From contig OZ241380.1 in the NCBI GenBank assembly GCA_965200765.1, positions 744,001 through 808,000 on the forward strand: DNA of 64,000 bases, written 5' to 3'. Below, piece by piece: positions 44,999 to 52,232 of this stretch. Below the pieces are notes generated by a model. That model did no database searches. It was not told the DNA's origin and worked only from the letters and a program-made list of their open reading frames with translations. Within the stretch, counting starts at the first letter, position 1, and every line of letters starts with the position of its first letter. Made by a program: the position numbers and the translations under genes. This DNA is from G965200765 sp965200765 (lineage in GTDB: Bacteria > Pseudomonadota > Gammaproteobacteria > Arenicellales > JAJDZL01).

Positions 44999-45423
44999 AG
45001 ACGCTTATTTCAATCGCCTTTCTGGCACTCGCGTTGGCAGCGCCTGTGGCGCAGGGCGATGCATTCCATGACTGCATGGACGGACTAGATCATTACAACA
45101 ATCTTACAGATGCGAAGGATGCGATTATTGAACATACTTGGGCGGGTTCCCAAGTTGGCAATTTAATAGCCACCCGGCATCTCGGTAATTGCATAGATGC
45201 ATGGACCGAGGATGGCGCCGAGTTTAAAGAAACGGCATTGTGCTTGATATGCGCACACAATCTATTCCGCGAGGACGATACTGGCATCGATGCCTTTTGC
45301 GGAGATGAAGTTGCCGCCGAATGGCTGGATTGGCGAGATAATTACCACGACGAGGAGGCCAGATTGTTCCATCGGCACGAACTCGTGGTAGAACAGTTTG
45401 AAAGATGGCGGACTGCCCGTTGA
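44995..45423 (+). CDS. secreted cysteine-containing hypothetical protein
   Basis: A 142-residue protein. The signal peptide is KTLISIAFLALALAAPVAQG with cleavage before DAFHDC. The mature part is acidic and has six cysteines (FHDCMDG, GNCIDAW, ALCLICAHN, DAFCGDE), suggesting disulfides in the periplasm or outside the cell. No family recognised. It is translationally coupled to the previous gene and forms one operon with it and the membrane protein. Confidence 0.65.
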   Translation: MKTLISIAFLALALAAPVAQGDAFHDCMDGLDHYNNLTDAKDAIIEHTWAGSQVGNLIATRHLGNCIDAWTEDGAEFKETALCLICAHNLFREDDTGIDAFCGDEVAAEWLDWRDNYHDEEARLFHRHELVVEQFERWRTAR

Positions 45424-45427
45424 CTGA

Positions 45428-45664
45428 ATTTGCGGCGGCATCAGCGGAACTCTGTTGCCGGCCAACGTCTACCTGGACGGACTGGAGGTGACAATTCCGA
45501 AGTGGCAGGTCAGGGCCCAAGCCGCCAGAAAAAACTGCTGGAGATGACCAGAGAGTTGCCCATTTCGGACAGGAACGACAACTAGGATATTTTTCCGGAA
45601 TTGTCTATGGTAACTCAAATAAAGTGGATCAATCCATGTCCAGTTAATTAGTAGGCCAAGACAC
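45428..45664 (+). pseudogene. relic of a cas6 3' end with its downstream flank (inverted-repeat arm A)
   Basis: Just after the secreted-protein gene, the plus strand reads GTLLPANVYLDGLEVTIPKW, which aligns with APLVPASVYPDGLVVTIQKW at the C-terminus of the Cas6 protein encoded on the minus strand at 52141. DNA similarity continues beyond the stop for about 120 bp, including GTCCAGTTA and AGTAGGCCAAGACA. The relic is joined to unrelated sequence on its left, so only the 3' end of a second cas6 copy remains. It forms an inverted pair with 52026-52232. Confidence 0.7.
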
Positions 45665-45690
45665 GTACACAAACTTAAGGTGAGGATAAT

Positions 45691-46632
45691 ATGGAAAATT
45701 TGGATGATCTATTTGAAAAACGATTCACTTACCCCGACCCGGATGCAAACCAACGTTTTCAAGGGTTAGTCGGTATTGATGATATAAAAGATCTATTGGT
45801 AAAATCAATTTCTGTGTTTCTCAAGCCAAAGAGATTAGAAGAATGGTGGTTGACATACCATAAAGCAGCTCCGAAATTACTGGAGTCAGTAGTCCATCGC
45901 CCACCATTGTTAGTTCTAGCTGGTGATGTAGGAACCGGTAAAACACAATTGGCAGAAAGTGTAGGCGACCCAGTTGCACGTGAGTTAAACATTGGTCTTA
46001 CTCTTTTTCCAGTGAGTTTGTCAACTCGCGGCTCAGGACGAGTGGGTGAAATGACAAAGTTAATTTCTTCCGCTTTCGAATACGCGTTGCAAGAAGCGGA
46101 ATTGTTAAAGAATGTTCATTGCGATTCACCAAGTGCAGGAGTTCTTCTACTTATTGACGAAGCAGACGCGTTAGCTCAGTCACGGGAATTTGAACAGATG
46201 CATCATGAAGACAGAGCAGGAGTCAATGCATTCGTTCGTGGAGTGGACAGGATTACTCATGCTCATATACCATTAGTAGTAATAATGTGTACAAATCGAT
46301 TGTCAGCTATCGATCCGGCAGTTAGAAGACGAGCCGCTGAAATAATTGAGTTTCATCGCCCGAATAAAGAGCAAGCTATATCAATATTAAGTGTTCTCTC
46401 TGATGTTGGATTCACTACCAATCAGATTTCGGAGCTAGCAGAAATCGCAGTCAATGGAAATTGTGATGACGTAGGCTTTACGTACTCTGACCTGACTCAA
46501 AGGTTGCTTCCTGCAATTGTACTTCAGGCATATCCGGAAAAGCCGATATGTTTCGACGACGCCGTCCAAGTCATTAGCAAATTGTCTCCCACGCCTGTAT
46601 TTCAGGATACTCTAGCCATGAATGCTCATTGA
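45691..46632 (+). CDS. AAA+ ATPase
   Basis: A 313-residue classical AAA+ protein. Walker A is GDVGTGKT (about residues 79-86), Walker B is LLLIDEADAL (about 153-162), sensor/arginine-finger region is CTNRLSAIDPAVRRRAAEII (about 199-218). An N-terminal helical extension of 75 residues may recognise the partner. It overlaps the DUF6602 gene by 11 bp, implying a two-protein unit. It superficially resembles TRIP13/Cap6 remodellers, but no HORMA or CD-NTase gene is present, so that assignment is not made. A strong AGGTGAGG lies before ATG 45691. Confidence 0.82.
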   Translation: MENLDDLFEKRFTYPDPDANQRFQGLVGIDDIKDLLVKSISVFLKPKRLEEWWLTYHKAAPKLLESVVHRPPLLVLAGDVGTGKTQLAESVGDPVARELNIGLTLFPVSLSTRGSGRVGEMTKLISSAFEYALQEAELLKNVHCDSPSAGVLLLIDEADALAQSREFEQMHHEDRAGVNAFVRGVDRITHAHIPLVVIMCTNRLSAIDPAVRRRAAEIIEFHRPNKEQAISILSVLSDVGFTTNQISELAEIAVNGNCDDVGFTYSDLTQRLLPAIVLQAYPEKPICFDDAVQVISKLSPTPVFQDTLAMNAH

Positions 46633-47488
46633 GGCTTTAGGTGAGATGCTGACAAAAGAACTAATGATAGCCCATGGTAGTCGCCTGAAAACCGAATTGT
46701 ATATTGCTAGAACTGTACAACACCATTCAACATTACGAGGCAATGCTACTGAAGAAATTTGGCGAAATCGCCTAAAGGCTATACTTCCATCTCGTTTTTC
46801 GATAGGATCTGGCACTGTATTTGATGCTCATGGGGATAAGTCAGATCAAATTGATTGTATTGTTTATGATGGCATGTACACTCCCAAAAATTTTGGTGAA
46901 AATAACGAACTGTATATCCCGGCCGAAGCAGTGTATGCAGTATTTGAAATCAAGCAAATCGTAGACAAAAGGTGCCTTAACTATGTTGTAGGAAAATTGA
47001 GAAGTGTTAGAAGGCTTCATCGTACATCTTCACCCTAAATTTCGAATGGAGAGACAAAGGAACCAAAAGAGAAATTTGAAATTATTGGTGGTTTGCTTGC
47101 CAGTGAAATTAAATATAAAGAAGGAGTTAATTCTACTAAATTTCAAGAGAATATTGACGAATTTCAGTGTAAACACGAAACATATATAAATGTCATTTTG
47201 ACTCCTGCTGGCACAATTGATTTTTTTGATATAGGATATCCTGTTCCGTCAAACTACAAACAATATACAGACAGTTCAGAAATTTCATTAGGAATTGGAA
47301 TTTATCGTTTAGTTCGAGCGTTGCTGATTCTGCAGGGTACTATTATAGCTATTGATCTCAATTACTATCAAAACGCAATAGAAAAACAATTAGTTGCAAA
47401 AATTAAGCAAATAAAAGAAAGTAATATGAAGTCTTATCCTAGTATCAACACGTTACTCCCGCTCGCGGGGGTGCGTGTCAAACCCTGA
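46622..47488 (+). pseudogene. DUF6602-like (PD-(D/E)XK-type) protein interrupted by one in-frame stop
   Basis: The frame starts inside the AAA+ gene. It matches DUF6602-like proteins: HSTLRGNATEEIWRNRL, ILPSRFSIGSGTVFDAHGDK, then SDQIDCIVYD and VYAVFEIKQ, in which D78, E109 and K111 could form a nuclease-like active site. TAA at 47036-47038 stops it after RRLHRTSSP. The same frame resumes without shift (ISNGETKEPKEKFEIIGGLL) to 47488. A single TAA-to-AAA type change would restore it. The last residues (GVRVKP) come from the adjacent IS110 remnant, so the natural C-terminus is also lost. Confidence 0.75.
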
Positions 47489-47546
47489 AAGTGGGGACTT
47501 ACTACCATTTTGCAAATTAATTTTGCGGGGCTTGTGCCCCCGCGAG
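47462..47546. repeat. inverted repeat at the left boundary of the IS110 relic
   Basis: CTCGCGGGGG (47462-47471) pairs with CCCCCGCGAG (47537-47546), 65 nt apart. It lies between the DUF6602 frame and the transposase remnant and may belong to the element's end or to a folded element-encoded RNA. Confidence 0.6.
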
Positions 47547-48266
47547 ATGTTCATGCGCATTGACCGGACTTGGCTGGATGTTGCGGGTTGAACTCGGTTT
47601 GAGTATTCAGCATTGCGCAAGCGACTGACAGCAGGCGATCGGCGACGGAGCGCAAGGAGCGGGAATGTCCATGTCCGCGTTGTCGAAGTTCCCGGTATTT
47701 TTTCTTGCAGATCGGGTCTTTCTGCACAGCGACTCGTACCTAGTGGTACAAGGCTTGCTGAAGTCGTTCGTGAGATGCGCGGTGCTTGGTGACCCGACAG
47801 CTGCCGTCGGAGCGGATAGTGACCGGTGCCACGCCGCAAAGGCATCGCAAGGCGCCTAGGTCCCGATTCTGGATGGCTTCGGCGGCTTCGCTCAGCAATG
47901 TTGCTAGCACGCTTGGCTCCACGCCCGGCATGGAGCGCAGGATCGCGGTGTCGCGTCTCGGTATGGCATTGACCATGGTTGATTCTTCCGAGTGGTCGAA
48001 GGCTTCCAGCTGGCGTTCGATTTGTCGGCGAACAACTGGTTGATCAAGATCAGCTGTTCAACGGCGATACCGATTTGTGCAACGGCTGCGGTCGCAACCC
48101 GCCAAAAAGCCAATCTTGCTAATGCTCAATTCTAGAGCCTTCGTTGAATGTATCTTGCATACCTCGTATAGGTTTTTCATATGCTGGGGGCCTCCTTCGA
48201 TTCCCAATCGAATACTGAATGCCCCTGAGCATGTCGAATTTGTCAAACCCTCGGACTAGGGACTTT
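47475..48266. mobile_element. IS110-family insertion sequence remnant
   Basis: The decayed transposase lies between two imperfect direct repeats: TCAAACCCTGAAAGTGGGGA, continuing with CTT, near 47478-47500 and TCAAACCCTCGGACTAGGGA, continuing with CTT, near 48241-48263. IS110 elements lack terminal inverted repeats, so these short repeats may mark the element ends or target sequence. Insertion cut off the 3' end of the DUF6602 gene. Confidence 0.6.
47551..48112 (-). pseudogene. IS110-family transposase, C-terminal part, broken
   Basis: Several frames join to give the Transposase_20 half of an IS110 transposase: RQIERQLEAFDHSEE, TAILRSMPGVEPSVLATLLS, ALRCLCGVAPVTIRSDGSCR, then after a stop (TAG in place of Trp near 47740) VRVAVQKDPICKKKYRELRQ and LRSVADRLLSVACAML. 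The N-terminal DEDD catalytic half is missing. There is at least one frameshift and one nonsense codon. It is dead. Confidence 0.8.
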
Positions 48267-48795
48267 ACCGTTAATAGTGACACCCAAGCAAGAGCGTCTG
48301 TTCAATTTAACAATTCAAGACGGGTGAGGAAGCCAAAGCATGTCGAACAAGCTTATTCGAGAAGAATTCTTTTCAAGCCACAAGTGTTTACCCTCTCGTT
48401 CAGCCATTTCATATACTTGCTACGCTGATTCTTCTCGAACTTTAGCCGGTAATGGTGAGCACGGCAAGTCAACACCGCCGAGTTGCATGCTACGCACCGA
48501 ATAATCGTTCCCAAGCTACGCCGGCGGCAAACAGTACTGAAATCCGTGTTGCAAACGACATATCTCCGCAACTCATCAACTTTCCAACCTTGAAATCACA
48601 CTCTATATTCCACGCCCGACTTTGTATCCTGCTTGTTTTTTTCATAATAAAGACACCTCCCAAGTGAATCTTTGATTAAACGGTCTTGTATCGAAAATCT
48701 TAGCGAGGTGCCCTTTTCCCTGCTTTCAATATTAATTTTTCAGTACTTTAAGCGGGAAACAGGAATATAGGTGACATAGAGCAAAATGCCAACAA
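48267..48795. other. intergenic region in the island, no firm gene
   Basis: About 530 bp. A minus-strand frame at 48353-48571 (72 residues, with CVACNSAVLTCRAHHY) hints at a small zinc or HNH-like motif but lacks a start context and family match. A GAGGTGCCCTTTT near 48704 resembles the right half of the terminator at 50050-50073 and may be its decayed copy. Confidence 0.3.
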
Positions 48796-48902
48796 GTCTT
48801 AATTCCTTATTTATCAGGTCATCTAATCAAACCTGCATTATAGCCCACTTCTTCGTTGCCATGCAGTCTTAATTCCTTATTTATCAGGTCATCTTATCAA
48901 AC
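48796..48902 (+). CRISPR. minimal CRISPR-like array: two repeats (R2, R3) and one spacer
   Basis: Two 37-bp repeats (48796-48832 and 48866-48902) differ at one base and flank a unique 33-bp spacer (48833-48865). Repeat starts GTCTTAATTCCTTATTTATC and ends CTTATCAAAC. Repeat and spacer lengths are those of a normal CRISPR array. An orphan cas6 lies 3.2 kb to the right; no cas1/cas2 or effector genes are in the window. Confidence 0.72.
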
Positions 48903-48919
48903 AGTACGTATAATGGTAA
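48903..48919 (+). promoter_or_regulatory. promoter-like box shared by two cassettes (first copy)
   Basis: AGTACGTATAATGGTAA begins directly at the end of repeat R3. It contains a perfect TATAAT (48909-48914) placed 34 nt before ATG 48949. The identical 17 bases occur at 50218-50234. The corresponding -35 position falls inside the CRISPR-like repeat. Confidence 0.6.
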
Positions 48920-48948
48920 TATCATTTTGTCAATCAAGGAGAAATCTT

Positions 48949-50025
48949 ATGAAGACAACCTTAACGGTAATTTTGCTTCTATTCAGCGGAGTCTTGTCCG
49001 CTCACCATACGCTTGATCCTTACGATGACGAGAATTTCTTGACTCGGTTCTTCGATAAGGGCGATACGAGTACTCAGCAGTACGAGGTCATCGAAGGTTT
49101 GCTGATGGAAGTGACTAGGCGTAGAATGTCAATTCAAGCGGCAGAAGAATTCAACGCTCTATCCGCCGGCGAACAAATACAAACCTTGCACAATAAGTAC
49201 TTCAAATACTTCCAAGATGATCCTGATAACCCGAAGGATATCTATTTTCGTATCAATACTGATAGGCGTATGACTTCTATGAGCAATGCGATTATAAATG
49301 TGAACGCTTTAGCAAACGATTGTCTTGCTCTTTGGCACTATACGAATGATGTTCACGAAGAGAACTCGAAAAAGAATGAAGAACTTACCGATATTGATAC
49401 ACTTATAGGCTATGCAACTGAAGTCTGTGGCATGTATTACGCTGCCGAGGCTGATTGCAGTAAAGAGATATTGAATGAATATCCAGACCTTTGGAGTCGT
49501 CTCGTAGATAGAGAGAATAAAAAAAGAGCAGAGTATGGTAACAATTATGAAGAAAATGAAGCTGAATTCTATCTCAGATATCCGAGAAAATATCAAGTAG
49601 GTAAAAGCTGGTATTTATTGAGAGTCTCTTGGTTTGGGTATCCTTCTGATTGGAAGGTCTATGGAGATACTCAAAAGATGAGAATGGGGAGTTCCAGATA
49701 CAATATAGATGATGATCTTAATAAGATTCCTGAAGAGCAAATATCCTGGACTCTTTGCATGAATAAGAGACTTGCCGAGAACAAGAATCAAGGCTACAAG
49801 GCTTGGCGTGACGATAGACTTGCCCGAGAAGAAGAATCTGATAAAGCATCCAGTACTGCGTGGAGCTTTAGATGGAAATTAGAAGCTCATGAAAATCGCT
49901 TGTATAGAGGAAAAGGTTACTCTTTCTTTAAAAACACTGCTTTGAATGATTTGAATAAAGTTAGGAGAAATAAAGCATTAGTAGAGAAGTTGAGAGCTCG
50001 AGTAAAACAGCAAAACGATGATTGA
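48949..50025 (+). CDS. secreted hypothetical protein
   Basis: A 358-residue protein. Signal peptide KTTLTVILLLFSGVLSA with cleavage before HHT. The mature protein is highly charged and mostly helical, with a few cysteines (NDCLALWHY, VCGMYYAAEADCSKE, TLCMNKR), and no recognised domain. AAGGAG (48936-48941) marks ATG 48949; an upstream in-frame extension to 48856 runs through the CRISPR-like repeat and is discarded. It has its own promoter box and terminator, forming a self-contained one-gene cassette between repeats R3 and R4. Confidence 0.72.
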   Translation: MKTTLTVILLLFSGVLSAHHTLDPYDDENFLTRFFDKGDTSTQQYEVIEGLLMEVTRRRMSIQAAEEFNALSAGEQIQTLHNKYFKYFQDDPDNPKDIYFRINTDRRMTSMSNAIINVNALANDCLALWHYTNDVHEENSKKNEELTDIDTLIGYATEVCGMYYAAEADCSKEILNEYPDLWSRLVDRENKKRAEYGNNYEENEAEFYLRYPRKYQVGKSWYLLRVSWFGYPSDWKVYGDTQKMRMGSSRYNIDDDLNKIPEEQISWTLCMNKRLAENKNQGYKAWRDDRLAREEESDKASSTAWSFRWKLEAHENRLYRGKGYSFFKNTALNDLNKVRRNKALVEKLRARVKQQNDD

Positions 50026-50049
50026 TTGACGGATAATTCATCTACACAG

Positions 50050-50073
50050 GGGCACCCCACCGGGTGCCCTTTT
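50050..50073 (+). terminator. rho-independent terminator after the secreted-protein gene
   Basis: GGGCACCC (50050-50057) pairs perfectly with GGGTGCCC (50062-50069), a 4-nt loop, followed by TTTT. It lies 25 bp after the stop codon. Confidence 0.8.
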
Positions 50074-50217
50074 CCTTCGCACCGCCGCAACGCCCCGGGC
50101 GACTATGCTGTGAATAACTGACGGTGGAAGGTCGCCCCGTACGCGTACTGGTGGGGCCGTATATGGCGTATCCGCGGGACCGATTGGGGCGACGATTTGC
50201 CTTAACTTCCGCATGAT

Positions 50218-50234
50218 AGTACGTATAATGGTAA
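50218..50234 (+). promoter_or_regulatory. promoter-like box shared by two cassettes (second copy)
   Basis: A second exact copy of the 17-base box AGTACGTATAATGGTAA, with TATAAT at 50224-50229 and TTAACT 16 nt upstream as a possible -35. It precedes a 34-codon frame starting at 50267 that contains repeat R4. Confidence 0.6.
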
Positions 50235-50266
50235 CACAATCAATTCATTTATGAGAAAGAAGTCGA

Positions 50267-50371
50267 ATGAATAAGCAGCACTATGTGTATGAAGTCTTAA
50301 TCCCTTATTCATCAGGTCATCTTATCAAACTCCTCCAGAAACGCCGGCCCAATCACAATCACCCATCATAG
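50267..50371 (+). CDS. short open frame containing CRISPR-like repeat R4
   Basis: A 34-residue frame (begins MNKQHYVYE) lies 38 nt downstream of the promoter box. Repeat R4 falls in its middle and is read as VLIPYSSGHLIKL. The ribosome-binding site is weak. It may be a leftover of a cassette gene or a chance frame. Confidence 0.25.
   Translation: MNKQHYVYEVLIPYSSGHLIKLLQKRRPNHNHPS
50294..50330 (+). CRISPR. solitary CRISPR-like repeat R4
   Basis: A 37-bp copy (starts GTCTTAATCCCTTATTC, ends CTTATCAAAC) differing from R3 at two positions. No second copy within 100 bp. It is in the same orientation as R1-R3. Confidence 0.62.
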
Positions 50372-50482
50372 CAACGCCGTCGACCTTGGATATTCCGCAG
50401 TGATTTTCCCTTGACTTTCTATTAAAAGTACGAATAGTAGTATCATACAATTTGTTGAACATTCATTGAGGGAGAATATCAA

Positions 50483-50915
50483 ATGAAAAATAAAGTACGT
50501 TACCGCATCTACCGACGGCGATTCCTACGTCCCAATACTACTGTATATGTAGGCGAGACCGGTCGTCCATTAGGAGTACGATTCGCTGAGCATATGCGCA
50601 CCGGCGCCCGTGCCTGCCGATGGACTGCCAAGGCGGTTACACCATTGGCGGTCGGCGTACGCCGCTGCCGGCTGGCGATTCGGCAAATTCAGCCGGGCCA
50701 AATTTAAGGCGCGATACGGCATCGAACAGATTCCATTCGCCACCGAAGCTGAGGGTATCAGTCGTTACCACACCTTCCATGGCGATGGCGGGTGGAACAG
50801 CAATCGGCGCGGATACGGCGGCAAACAGAAGGCCATGAGTTGCCGTCGATGCACCATGACGAAGATCGCAGTTATTATGGCCGCAATGGCGGCCCTGGCG
50901 ATATGGTGGCTGTGA
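50483..50915 (+). pseudogene. GIY-YIG nuclease-like gene, frameshifted
   Basis: The first frame reads YRIYRRRFLRPNTTVYVGET, then GRPLGVRFAEHMR: a GIY-YIG-type nuclease start. After about residue 45 the protein-like continuation moves to another frame (WRFGKFSRAKFKARYGIEQI and FATEAEGISRYHTF), so a frameshift lies near 50600-50625. TTGACT with TAGTAG 18 nt downstream (near 50411-50440) is a plausible promoter, and GAGGGAG precedes ATG 50483. A 19-residue hydrophobic peptide frame ends the region at 50915. Confidence 0.55.
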
Positions 50916-50937
50916 ATGCACACTGATGGAGGTTGAT

Positions 50938-51009
50938 ATGAGGAAATTGATAACCAAAATCATGAACTGCAGTCCGCAGACAATTCACCGCCGGCCCAAG
51001 GCCGCATAA
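50938..51009 (+). CDS. possible short peptide (23 aa)
   Basis: Begins MRKLITKIMNC and ends at TAA 51007-51009. The only support is a good ribosome-binding site, GGAGG (50928-50932), 5 nt before ATG 50938. It could be a leader for the HNH gene that follows 17 bp later. Confidence 0.3.
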   Translation: MRKLITKIMNCSPQTIHRRPKAA

Positions 51010-51026
51010 CAAATACAAAGGATATC

Positions 51027-52040
51027 ATGATTATTATGGGAGAAAAAAATGTCAAACTGAAACGCATTCTCGATAGGGACGATTGGCGATGTGGTATTCA
51101 CATGGGCGGTTGCGGAGATCAGATAGAGAATTTCAACGATGCCAACATCGACCATATCATACCTCGGTCGGTAACCGAAAGGCGCAAACAAGATGAATTG
51201 GTCCCATTGCCGCAATGGAAGGAACACAAAGAATTTCTGATGAAGATAGGTATCTTGAATCGTGCCGATGATAATTTCTATTCGTTGAATGATCTGAATA
51301 TCCAACCAATGCACAAGGAATGCAATACAAAGAAGAGTGCCGAATGGCCGCCTACTGAGATAATCAGTCACTGTGATTGCTGCAAGTACTTCTACATGGC
51401 GGAACGCAATATAGAAGAAGCAAGCATATTGAAAAGATTGGGAGAATTGAAACGCGAAGGAAATGATGTGTCAATATACAGAAACTCGGAAGGGAAAATT
51501 GTGTCAGTATTAAAAGACTCCACAGGGAAAATTACGGGAATAGACTATGGATCGAATATACGACTACAAAGACCTGTTCTTCCAATGGACCGCGATCATG
51601 CCTGGCAATGGCACCGCGGTACCATATCGTTGTTGCGTCGGCACAATGTATCATTGGTACATGGAGGATATGATATCTGCTATTCCTGTGCAAGATCACA
51701 ACATGGTGCATTCAGAATAGAAAATGAATCAACAAATTTCATATCACCTTGGTCATTTGTGTTTATCGGTCATCTAAAACATCGCGGAAAACACTCCATA
51801 GGATTCGCCAATTCCAATTTCAAAACAGGCGCAATAGGGAATTGTCTGACAATTGATAAAATGTTGCATCATAATACGAATCAGAATTTCAAGTTGAATG
51901 AAATTTGGGACGAGCGGGATCAGCTCAGTGCAGAGGAGAACACTATTCTCGCACATATATACGGACACATGATTGATAATATGATTTATCAACCCACCAT
52001 CGACTGGTATTCAAACTGCACTGATGTCTTGTCCTACTGA
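51027..52040 (+). CDS. HNH-type endonuclease-like protein
   Basis: A 337-residue protein. The N-terminal 110 residues form an HNH-like zinc module: CGIHMGGCG, then DANIDHIIPRSVTERRKQDE, and LNIQPMHKECNTKK. Residues 120-240 hold more Cys pairs (HCDCCKYF; DICYSCARS). The C-terminal half is unassigned. Function may be DNA cleavage in defence or mobility. The start is ATG 51027 or 51036. The 3' end reaches into inverted-repeat arm B. Confidence 0.65.
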   Translation: MIIMGEKNVKLKRILDRDDWRCGIHMGGCGDQIENFNDANIDHIIPRSVTERRKQDELVPLPQWKEHKEFLMKIGILNRADDNFYSLNDLNIQPMHKECNTKKSAEWPPTEIISHCDCCKYFYMAERNIEEASILKRLGELKREGNDVSIYRNSEGKIVSVLKDSTGKITGIDYGSNIRLQRPVLPMDRDHAWQWHRGTISLLRRHNVSLVHGGYDICYSCARSQHGAFRIENESTNFISPWSFVFIGHLKHRGKHSIGFANSNFKTGAIGNCLTIDKMLHHNTNQNFKLNEIWDERDQLSAEENTILAHIYGHMIDNMIYQPTIDWYSNCTDVLSY

Positions 52041-52232
52041 CTAACTGGACACAGATTAATCCATTTTATTTTAGTTTCCATAAATTTTTCCGGAAAAAAT
52101 TCCCGGTTGTCGTTCATGTCCGAATTGGGTTGCTCTCCGTTCATCCCTGCCACTTCTGAATCGTCACGACTAGTCCGTCTGGGTAGACACTAGCCGGTAC
52201 AAGAGGTGCCTCGCCGCTGACTGGCGGAAAGA
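52026..52232 (-). repeat. inverted-repeat arm B (cas6 3' end plus downstream flank)
   Basis: About 205 bp, similar to 45430-45664 in opposite orientation, at roughly three quarters identity by eye; arm A carries an extra insertion of about 30 nt. It covers the last 30 codons of cas6 and 115 bp beyond, reaching the stop of the HNH gene. Confidence 0.7.

Noticed and set aside
45691..46632. TRIP13/Cap6 of a CBASS system
   Set aside because: No CD-NTase, HORMA or CBASS effector gene is adjacent, and the partner gene is DUF6602-like. Motifs alone do not separate this from other AAA+ proteins.
47453..47845. 130-residue minus-strand frame over the IS110 region
   Set aside because: It is out of phase with the transposase reading, which is clearly recognisable in other frames.
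43688..50330. Integron-like cassette array with attC sites
   Set aside because: Repeats lack the attC inverted core structure, no integrase gene is seen, and the 37-33-37 spacing fits CRISPR better.
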